The position numbers and the translations under genes are program-made. A DNA stretch of 55,000 nt. Origin: Glandiceps talaboti. Taxonomy: Eukaryota > Hemichordata > Enteropneusta > Spengelidae. The stretch spans positions 24,013,092 to 24,068,091 of the forward strand of contig NC_135554.1 in NCBI RefSeq assembly GCF_964340395.1, written 5' to 3'. The notes under the pieces were generated by a model. The model was not told the DNA's origin. It did no database searches and was given only the letters and a program-made list of their open reading frames with translations. The first letter of the stretch is position 1. Every line of letters starts with the position of its first letter. Of the stretch, positions 46,901-55,000 are shown piece after piece.

Positions 46901-47870
46901 TTTTATAAACATTTGAAATTGTAAGCACAAAGTATGTATCCGTATTATGACACAAAACGACATTGAGGAAATAAAGAATTGGGACGTATCTAACAATCGA
47001 GATTTTGTTGAATGACAATATTGCTTTCATAACAGATTATAGATATATTTAAATACATTGCGTGTACAGGTAAACGTTATGAAACTTTATGTATTACAAA
47101 TTAATTATACAACATCAGATTCTATCAGAATCTATCAGATTCATAGACATTCCTATTCTTTGTACCAGGATGTGCTAATGACCAGTTCGCTTGTTCAAGT
47201 GGTCATTGTATTCCTGATCGTTGGGTATGTGACATGTTCCCGGATTGTCTTGATTTGTCTGACGAGATAGACTGTGGTAAGTGAAATCCAACCATTTGAT
47301 TGTGTGCATGCTGCAATAACATAGGAAATATTAATCTTATCATACAACAAATAATGGAGTTTTGTGCTCTTTCATGCCAAGCAAAATGTATAAATAAAAC
47401 TATTCAATACTTAGCAATAGGGATAAAGAGAGGTACCATCCATTACCGCCTGGAACATAATACACTATTTAGATAGCTGGTAGCAGTGTAGTAACTATGG
47501 TAATTCATCTTGTAATGTTTACATAGTATTCTACAGATAGAGATACAGATATATCCACTGTACTTTTTGGGACCCAAGGTTTACCAGCTATCGGTCCTAG
47601 ATTTTGCAATTCAATAATGTTAAAGTGTTATTCACACCGACATGTCTGGGAAAGAATCCTTTTTCGAGATGCCAAATAAGGTATACATATGTTTTTTGTC
47701 GCCATGAACCCATATAAACTACTAAATTTACTGCCAAAGACATACTTGTAGTCTGTATCCTTCCAGGTTGTGGCATATTCAGTTTCACTTGTAGAGACGG
47801 TTTCTGTATCCCTATCTTTTGGATTTGTGATGGGGAAGCAGACTGTGACGATAGGTTTAATATTTTCTAG
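43849..47870 (+). CDS. secreted LDL-receptor class A repeat protein 1
   Basis: Exons: 43849-43912 (signal peptide), 44268-44384, 44705-44812, 45985-46089, 46479-46586, 47169-47276, 47767-47870 (stop TAG). All introns are phase 1; the total is 714 nt, 237 residues. [18 protein letters not shown] is a clear signal peptide. Then come six LDLa modules, one per exon. Repeats 1-5 have six cysteines and an acidic calcium site (GADE, GSDE, AFDE, GSDE, LSDE). The sixth stops after its fifth cysteine. There is no transmembrane segment, EGF, CUB or protease domain, so it is likely a soluble extracellular ligand-binding protein. Its ligand is unknown. The last exon may mark an eroding 3' end, and a decayed LDLa exon follows at ~48.3 kb. 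Confidence 0.85.
44046..44107. repeat. (CATA)n microsatellite
   Basis: Tetranucleotide array in the first intron of LDLa gene 1, directly joined to the next array. Confidence 0.97.
44110..44210. repeat. (TGAA)n microsatellite
   Basis: About 25 units, ending ~57 nt before the acceptor of LDLa repeat 1. Confidence 0.97.
44268..44384 (+). CDS. LDLa gene 1 exon 2: LDLa repeat 1
   Basis: Six Cys: [32 protein letters not shown] pentanucleotide array starts 11 nt after the donor. Confidence 0.9.
44395..44520. repeat. (ACACA/ACACG)n pentanucleotide array
   Basis: Pentamers CACAA and CACGA in blocks, starting 11 nt after the donor of LDLa repeat 1. Confidence 0.95.
44705..44812 (+). CDS. LDLa gene 1 exon 3: LDLa repeat 2
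   Basis: Six Cys: [31 protein letters not shown]. Its 3' end and donor are tandemly multiplied downstream. Confidence 0.9.
44789..45007 (+). repeat. 73-bp tandem triplication containing a splice donor
   Basis: ATGGATCTGATG/ATGGATCGG starts at 44789, 44862, 44935 and (partial) 45008, exactly 73 bp apart. The first unit is the 3' end of the LDLa repeat 2 exon with its donor. Copies 2 and 3 repeat GATGAACTTCATTGTG and the GTAAGTTCC donor in the intron. Confidence 0.95.
45470..45600. repeat. dispersed repeat F, copy 2
   Basis: CATTCTCGCAAACCAGGGCT ... GAGGCCGTGGTTTGCGACGA, similar to 36590-36715. The ends are inverted repeats. A short ORF through it (45382-45621) is not taken as an exon. Confidence 0.6.
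45773..45822. repeat. 25-bp tandem duplication
   Basis: ACTGTTGACCAATCAATGAT unit occurs twice, with minor changes. Confidence 0.85.
45985..46089 (+). CDS. LDLa gene 1 exon 4: LDLa repeat 3
   Basis: Six Cys: [30 protein letters not shown]. The usual SDE serine is replaced (AFDE). Confidence 0.9.
46479..46586 (+). CDS. LDLa gene 1 exon 5: LDLa repeat 4
   Basis: Six Cys: [32 protein letters not shown] canonical module. Confidence 0.92.
47169..47276 (+). CDS. LDLa gene 1 exon 6: LDLa repeat 5
   Basis: Six Cys: [31 protein letters not shown]. Confidence 0.92.
47767..47870 (+). CDS. LDLa gene 1 exon 7: truncated LDLa repeat 6 and stop
   Basis: [29 protein letters not shown] then TAG. The SDE motif and sixth Cys are missing; a good acceptor (CCTTCCAG) precedes it. 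Microsatellite DNA begins 28 nt later. Confidence 0.75.
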
Positions 47871-47897
47871 TTTAGATTGATATTCGATACTCAAATT

Positions 47898-48215
<318 letters not shown>

Positions 48216-48284
48216 ATAATCATCTCTTTATATGATTGTTTATCCCCTTTTTATTCTCATACAATCTTACAGGAACGTTCAAGT

Positions 48285-48385
48285 GATATTACTCCTCGCC
48301 TTCAGTGTTATGTGACGGTACATACGCACATGCTCACAATACCTAATGTGATGGTGGAGATGACTCACTTCATAGAAATTCTCAA
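48285..48385 (+). pseudogene. decayed LDLa exon
   Basis: After an acceptor-like CTTACAG at 48265-48271 the sequence reads, in one frame, LPSVLCDG, then an in-frame stop, then CDGGDDSLH, the second half of an LDLa motif. The first cysteines are lost. It is most likely a relic of a seventh repeat of gene 1. Confidence 0.5.
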
Positions 48386-48436
48386 TATGGCACTGACTGT
48401 ACTGACTATATATTTCTTTTGCATAACGAGAAAGAG

Positions 48437-48483
48437 ATTGTTCGTTTGTTCGTTTGTTTGTTTGTTCGTTTGTTTGTTTGTTT
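48437..48483. repeat. (TTTG/TTCG)n microsatellite
   Basis: Tetranucleotide array, GTTTGTTCGTTTGTTTG type. Confidence 0.9.
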
Positions 48484-48499
48484 TCTGATCGCACTATGC

Positions 48500-51400
48500 G
48501 TGAAACTCCGAGTTACAACCAAGAAAGAGTTCCAGTACTACCAAAACTATTATGCTCTGCCACTGCGGTATAGAGCACTGTCTTAGCAGATTGATACTCA
48601 CCGTTCTGAACGTGCAATATCGTAGTTAGTTATAATAATGTCCAAAAGATGCATTACCAAGAAACTAAATTGACGTTGTCTTCTCTTTTTGGTAATGCAC
48701 ATTGTACTAACGCGGATGTATAATGATCAAGGTCAAAGTAGACGCCGGTCGCCCTGTCGTCTATATAGTAGTAAGTGATCAATCATTTGATTCGCTTATA
48801 TACTGCTCCTTTAATATCAACCATTTGCTTTCTTACAAGTTGTATCAGACCTCAGACTACTAGATATATAGTGTTCTGACATTAGATCAAACGATGTCAC
48901 ACACAAAAAACACCAAAATATTTTAAACCAGTGTTAGCAAACATAGTTACACATTTGTCATTCGTGGATTGCAATACTGGTCATTTAATGATAGATATTC
49001 CCTCGAAATGGACGTCGAGGATAAAGAATATTCAAAGTTGCCATGCATGCTATCTTGGTGGGCAGGGTACCATCATATCTATAATTTAGCCGTTTGTATA
49101 GTAATCGTACAAGCCTTTGTCAAACTACCAGATCTACATTGATATACGAGCAAATATAGACATACAGTTAATGCTAAGGTTGAAGTTATATGCTATAATT
49201 AAAGGAACGTATGCTCTAGGAATATTGCATTTCGTCATTGATACATCCATATTCTTACTGAGGTCAACACAACATTTCACCAAAACCTTGCTATTCAGAA
49301 TTCGTATATACCTTTTTAATTTGTAAAACAAGTAACTTTTATATGTGTCAATCTCATGTTTTTATATATTTTCAAAGTTATTTTTGAGCTTAAAAGGCAA
49401 AATATATATATAATGAGAATATAGGGGTTTGATTGTTGGTTCAACTGGACATTTAGTGATGTTCCAGTTGACACTGATATAGCATACCAGTGAAAATATA
49501 AATGTTATATATTAAGACTAACCTTGTTACTTTTGTTATTTTTACTTTTGACACTTACGTCGTTTATTCAGTGCATATTGTTCACATAGTTAGATGTAGT
49601 GTGTGTGGTTCTCTATTGTATACTTTACCAGCCTTAACAGAAGTATGCGCATTATACCAGTCTTCCAATAAAACTTATTCGTTCAATTACCAATTACATA
49701 TGAAAATAGCAATTTACCCCAATAATACAGGAAAAGCAGTGTAATAGTTTTCTTGTACATTACTGGCCAGGATGCTGTAAGTAAGAACTATCTTTCTGAG
49801 TTGCACATGCACTATGCGCTATGCTATGCTATGCTATGCTATGTTGTGTGTTGTGTTGTGTTGTGTTGTGAAATGCCATCCTAAATGCCGACCACACCTT
49901 TTGGCCACGGACACTTCAATTAAAACCCACCGTAGCTTTTGGACAATTGTGTACTAACACTATGTTGTAAGTGTTTCTCTTAAATTTTCTTCTTGGTCTG
50001 TACATGTTTTGAAGTAGTGAAGTGCGTTATTGCGAAGTACATATGTCCGGAAACTAGATGAACACTTGACAGAGGCATTTTCCAATGTGTTTCTATAGCA
50101 AATTTCTTGGACGCTTTTAATTTCATTTTGAAATAAATGGCGATTTCGGATAACTTGAAAAACTATTGTAACAAACGAATTATATAAAGTGGACTAAAAT
50201 GAGAAACTTTTGAAAGAAAAAGAAAATAGGCACAGAAACGGTTTCATATTTATTTACAAAATAAAATTTGGGAACCACATTGCTCACAAAAGTCTAAATC
50301 AAAACAGTTAAAATGGAGCGTAATTTATTGTTTGTGAGATTGTTACAGTCATTTACGGCGTGATAAAACCGTCAAAGAGTATGTGAATGAGATCGTCTGG
50401 TTGATTTGGTTGTATGTTTCGAGTACTGTTCAGTTGGGAGGTCAACCTTTTAATTATATGTTTCATATGCCATGGCTCACCTGTTTTTAAAAACAAGTTT
50501 TCACAGTGCAGCTAGCTCCTTAGAATGGCTGTGACACTATGTGTGATATAGCATGGAAGAAAAAGCATTATAAATAAATAAAAAGTATAATTGCCATAGA
50601 AAATCCATAGTAATTTTTTTACAAATCTAAACAAGTCACTGTTTTATACATACTAATTTGACATAATTCATTTATTTGTTTCATATTTTGATTTGTTTAA
50701 ATTAGATTATTTATGTTTTCCGCATGTTTAATTAAACAAATCATTTGCAGTGTTTTATCGACATTCGTTGTTCAAATAAATATACGATGATGATCAGAAA
50801 CACTATATGTATGCATGTTATGCAAAAATGATACCCGTCTTCCAAATTTCCTGAAAATGGCAGCAAACTGTTTGCATATTCATTTTATGGGCGTGATAAC
50901 CTGTGTGTATCTATATCTTACTGTTATACTTGCCGTCATACCAGTGTGTGGACTTCTTTGATCAGCATTACAGGTAGGCCTCTTATCGAAATGTATATAT
51001 CATCCTTTATAGATAGCCGAATATTGAAAAAACGTTTTGGAATCTTTTGTGAGCTACTTTGACCAGAAATACAAAACTTGCCAGGGAATACGAAACATTA
51101 TGCTTTCGGGATGAATGTATTGATAGAGATTATTGGCAGGGCGGGAACTGTATCTTAAAAATCGATTTTAGACACCGATTATCAAATTTAGTGATTTTTT
51201 ATCAACTGTAAGTACTTATTTGCTATGGAAAATAAACCAGCTATACGTTAATCAATAGGTATATGATCAAGGACCTTAAATGCCAAAGCAACTGGCGCCC
51301 AGTACGTATAGGCTATTATACCAAGAGTTAGTTGTATCCTTTTATACAGCAACCTACAACATAACATCAAGAATAGAATAGAAACTTGTCCATTGAGTGC

Positions 51401-52640
51401 ACTTGAATCGTCTTTCCACTTCTCAACACCCCTTCTCTGTCTTGATCAAATCGTCATCATGATTAACAAACAAATGATAAACATATTTTTACATATTAAG
51501 TTATATTAAGTTATCAGTGAAGATGGTTTTACGATAGCTAGAATGTTTTGTAACATTGCGAGAACATTTCCTTCCCTGTAAATAGGGGCAGATGCCAACG
51601 TTCTTGTTACATCTATTACTAAAACGTCTGTAACTATGAATGGTATGGAACTATAAAGTGAAGGATTGCTACTGAATGTAACACAAATACTACTACATCT
51701 TTGTAGTCCGTGTCTAAAGTTATTCAACGTTGGGTTTGATTATGTGTTCGCCATTTCATCATAGCCATCAATTATAAAATTATCGGATATCAACCTTGAT
51801 TGGGTGTTCGTTCGCCGAGCCATTCAGTTTTCAAAACGATGCTAATACGTACTCTTCATTGAGTCTTAACTTCAACTGAATGTGTTCTATGTCGAAATGT
51901 TCTTGTTTTAAAGAAATTAGAACTGTAATGGCCAGAGAAACGAACGACCGTAACAACTTTATGCCAAAGGAATGGTTCATAAAATAGTAATTCACTTTAT
52001 TTTGCTTATGAAATGACTAAGCAGACATCCAATGTCCTCATATTTCGTTCGTACGATCAAATGGTAATTGTACGGGTACAGATACCAAATATAAACTGAT
52101 GAGTAAGCAGACCGTTTCATAATGATCTATTACTCACGTACTTGTATAATATGAAATTAAAAATGCAAGGGTTTCCATGCAAAAGAGACGATCGATATGG
52201 CTGCAAACACTGACATTTTTCCTTAATGGCTTGTTTCAAAAAGGGCGACCAATTACTATTTCCCCTAAAGCTGCAGAAAATGGCTGGTCATTGAGTGATA
52301 AACTAGAAACATGATGTCTTTTCTATTTATGCATTTGAATCATTCGATCTAATATATTTTCAAGGATAATTAGCTCTAGAGGCTATTCGATTGAACGGCA
52401 TTTACCTTTGAGTATTACACTTTATCACCGCTAGGCTGCACAGTGATAATCACCACTAGTATAGACTTGACAATAGATGATGATTTCGTGTGGATAAATG
52501 ACAAAAGCATAATTCTGTAGGCATCGTCAGTTCTGTGCAATGATTCACTGATTATTTGTGATATCCTGAATATCATACACTAACAAGACAGTTTATTTGA
52601 GGATCGACGGGCATAAGCTTTGCCATCGAATGTTCAGTTC
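48500..52640. other. 4-kb intergenic region, no gene recognised
   Basis: Contains a 45-bp duplicate at 48648 and a (CTATG)n/(TTGTG)n pentanucleotide array at 49813-49870. Small ORFs (for example 49117-49326 plus and 51506-51727 minus) have no family resemblance or splice support. It probably separates the two LDLa genes. Confidence 0.5.
49813..49870. repeat. (CTATG)n / (TTGTG)n microsatellite
   Basis: Two adjoining pentanucleotide runs. Confidence 0.9.
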
Positions 52641-52672
52641 TTCTGTATATAGACTATGCCTTCTAAGCCGTT
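52638..52672 (+). promoter_or_regulatory. possible TATA-type promoter of LDLa gene 2
   Basis: TCTGTATATAGACTATG about 220 nt before the start codon; a start near 52670 would leave a short 5' exon and the acceptor at 52842. Weak evidence. Confidence 0.25.
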
Positions 52673-52862
52673 CCCCCAATTGTGTAAGCGAGGGTGTGTT
52701 TTTGAGGGCACCTATAATAACGCCAACTTCCTTCAGAAAGTGCATGCCATACCCTTAATGTATATATTTCATCTCTCCATCTTCAGCGTAACAATTTGCA
52801 TTGCATTGTACAATCAGTCACTTTCTGTTTTCTATATCCAGGGAAAAATCTGCTCCATAACT

Positions 52863-52926
52863 ATGAAGTTTGCCATCATTTTAATCCTTGGTGTGTGTGC
52901 ACTGGGAATTAATGCAATGAGGGAGG
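52863..52926 (+). CDS. LDLa gene 2 exon 1: signal peptide
   Basis: 64 nt ending in phase 1, GAG G|GTAGGT. Encodes MKFAIILILGVCALGINAMR. Confidence 0.85.
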
Positions 52927-54344
52927 GTAGGTATGAGATGTTTAGACTTTGAATCTTGGAATGACAAAACGTGTTTGAAAACAGGATATAAGATGTCATG
53001 ATCATGTGATATTACACTAATATTGGAAATAGTTATAATTATGTTATAATTATGTAAGTAGACCCCAGTTTACCTCTTTCTAGTATAGTTTAATGCCTTT
53101 TTGGTAAATTGTTTTGATAGTGGGAGTTCCAGATGTTTACGCCAATCATAGTCCCTATATATAACATGGAAGAACTGTCTGTCATGCTCGAACTGTCCCA
53201 AAAATACTTTCATCGAAATATCAGAAAAGAATCACACAATGTGACATGCAAGAATTGATGCGAAATCACTGTTCTTTCCTAAATCTAGTCTATACATAGT
53301 ACGCCACTGTTACACCACATTCTCGCTATCCAGCGCACATTTGTCTGCCATAGAGTTGACAGTGGTTTACTACAATGGTATGTCATAGTATCCTAAACAC
53401 CTGGATATCTAAATGGAAAGAGTGAATACACACAATACTTCACTCCAAAGTACATATAGACTAGGATGAGGATATGTTGCATGGTCAGTTGGTAACATTT
53501 TTCTTGTTTAAATGTTGAATTTCCACCAACAAGTGTTTGCATTATTCTTTGACACAGGAGCCTGCAAAAGAGGTTATATAAGCTGTTACGATGAAGAGGG
53601 TACATGTATCAAAGCAAAAAAGCAATGTAACCATGTTCAAGACTGTCCCAACCGCAGAGACGAATCACGTTGTCGTAAGTTATTCCAATTCAGTAAAAAT
53701 ACGTTGGTCTCATCAGAGTCATCCGAGACCCGTTGCTTACTTTTCAACAAGCGGAGGAGGCCAACTTAGTATTTTTATGACGATAGACATGTCTGGCTGA
53801 CTGACTTCAATGGGCAATTCATGGTGTAATGAATTCCACACCATCAATGTTTGAAGTGTGCGCATGTCGGCTTTTGGTTTTAGATGGTTAAGCTTTTTCA
53901 ATAAAAAGATTGAAGTTTTTTTTATATCAGTGTGGTGCTTCATCAAGAAAACGATATGAAGATCTGAGTAATTGTATTGTTTTAGAGGGTATTTTCTGGA
54001 TTGTAATAATCTTTATTCATAGTACAACAATATGCCAAATTTTTTTGTGGCAATGCTCCACATCTTTTCCATGCGATTTACCCTAGTGTAGGGTCTATGA
54101 TTTAAGTCAAGTGATGTTAACATATTATTATGGTGAGCCAATATTTTACACCTGTACTAAAATATTGAACACCTTTATATTAGAAAGCAATGTCTACTAA
54201 TTCCTTCTATTCACCACACAGGTTACAAAAAATGCATTGAGGGTGAATTCGACTGTGGAGGCCATCGATGCATACTGATGTCACAAGTATGTGACCGCTA
54301 CTACGACTGTTTTGACAGGTCAGACGAGAAGGATTGTTCAGTTG
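52863..54344 (+). CDS. secreted LDL-receptor class A repeat protein 2, 3' partial
   Basis: Exons 52863-52926 (signal peptide), 53558-53674 and 54222-54344, all phase 1, and open at the last donor (GTAAGC), so the gene probably continues past the right edge. MKFAIILILGVCALGINA is a signal peptide. The first LDLa module is CKRGYISC, GTCIKAKKQCNH, DCPNRRDESRC (less canonical: RRDE for the acidic SDE site). The second is CIEGEFDC, HRCILMSQVCDR, DCFDRSDEKDC. Exon plan and signal-exon size (64 nt, phase 1) match LDLa gene 1, so these are tandem paralogues. An acceptor (CTATATCCAG) at 52842 suggests an untranslated exon upstream. Confidence 0.85.
53558..53674 (+). CDS. LDLa gene 2 exon 2: LDLa repeat 1
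   Basis: 117 nt, phase 1-1, six cysteines; GTAAGT donor. The calcium-site serine is replaced by Arg (RRDE), which may weaken calcium binding. Confidence 0.88.
54222..54344 (+). CDS. LDLa gene 2 exon 3: LDLa repeat 2
   Basis: 123 nt, phase 1-1, six cysteines, canonical RSDEKDC end; GTAAGC donor. Confidence 0.9.
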
Positions 54345-54397
54345 GTAAGCACCTTTAAAGTATTCAAGGCACGATCTGTAACTTTATGGTCATGTGG

Positions 54398-54625
54398 AGT
54401 TATGATGGTCAAATGGTTAGTGTTGCCGGCTTGAAATGAGCAGGTTCAATCCTCGGCGCTGTTGTATTTTCCTGAATGGCTAAAGTCCTTGGGCTAAACT
54501 TAAATCACAACTGTGCCTTAGTCAACCTAGCTGTGTAAATGGAGACCTGGTAGGATAGAGGTTACAACGTGAATGTTTTAATCCTATGTACTTACATAGG
54601 CTGTAATGGATTGTATGCTCCACAG
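54398..54625 (+). mobile_element. tRNA-derived SINE in an LDLa gene 2 intron
   Basis: An A-box-like TGGTTAGTGTTGCCGG (about 54413-54428) is followed ~30 nt later by a B box, GGTTCAATCCT (54443-54453), the pol III promoter layout. The body continues with CTAGCTGTGTAAATGGAGAC and CTGGTAGGATAGAGG, a block I know from SINEs of marine animals. The 3' end is not defined. Confidence 0.65.
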
Positions 54626-55000
54626 GGAGTTGAGGAAATATGATATAACGTAATGCCGATATAGATTCATAGGAGTAAGAATTGTAAGTGGTCTAGTGCT
54701 CTATAAAAACCAACATTATTAAACTACTTTAATGTATAGCGTCGACATTCGCATGGTATGATGCTGAACTATACTCGGAGTAAACGCACTTTCATGCACT
54801 GTTTAGGTAAATAAGACAGTGTTCTAGGTGTATAAACGTTACTACTGGTTTGGGATGATCACATTATTCACTTAGACATATTAATAAGCAAGCTATATTT
54901 ATTAGTGTTTGAGTCCCAAAATCTAATCCAATGATTTTTTTCGTTAGGTTGTTATAAAATATAGGTCTGACATAAATTATAAAGCAAAATTTTACAAAGA

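Noticed and set aside
51586-51656. Possible last exon of LDLa gene 1 on the plus strand (ADANVLVTSITKTSVTMNG then stop)
   Set aside because: Phase fits, but it has no cysteines or domain, lies 4 kb away, and the stop in exon 47767-47870 already ends the frame.
54413-54453. tRNA gene
   Set aside because: A and B box-like sequences are present, but the flanks do not form a cloverleaf acceptor stem; it is better explained as a SINE.

Overview
This is nuclear DNA of an animal, most likely a marine invertebrate. Every coding segment is split into short exons with canonical GT/AG borders and matching phases. Intergenic and intronic DNA is AT-rich and CpG-poor, and it is full of microsatellites, minisatellites and short inverted-repeat elements. 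I cannot name the species. The repeat landscape and the Roc/COR, Neuralized and LDLa domains suit an invertebrate deuterostome or a lophotrochozoan, but that is an inference.

Layout. (1) Positions 1-14195, minus strand: eight coding exons, all phase-consistent (1719 nt, 573 codons), of a Roco-type GTPase. It starts with a Neuralized homology repeat (NHR), continues with a Roc GTPase domain carrying a long charged insert, and runs into a COR domain cut off by the left edge. A CpG-rich segment near 31.1-31.3 kb with a strong minus-strand donor may be its remote first exon. (2) Positions 14.2-31 kb: no convincing gene, but many foldback/MITE-like elements and tandem arrays, including a 40-bp x17 minisatellite and a CpG-rich ~840-bp block with a near-perfect ~160-bp hairpin. 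(3) 33123-34448, minus: a two-exon GADD45GIP1 (CRIF1, mitoribosomal mL64) orthologue of 225 residues. (4) 35931-41725, minus: an eight-exon gene for a ~227-residue protein I do not recognise, with one unresolved reading-frame jump. (5) 43849-47870, plus: a secreted protein made only of LDL-receptor class A (LDLa) repeats, one per exon. Its last repeat is truncated by a stop, and a decayed repeat lies downstream. (6) 52863 to the right edge, plus: a second secreted LDLa gene with the same exon plan, continuing past the window.

Relations. The genes do not form an obvious pathway. The two LDLa genes are tandem paralogues: each has a 64-nt signal-peptide exon ending in phase 1, followed by phase 1-1 LDLa exons. 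Long microsatellites and transposon-like repeats lie within tens of bases of exon borders in four of the genes. The most noteworthy items are the NHR-Roc-COR architecture without leucine-rich repeats, the 73-bp tandem multiplication of an LDLa splice donor, and the cluster of foldback elements.
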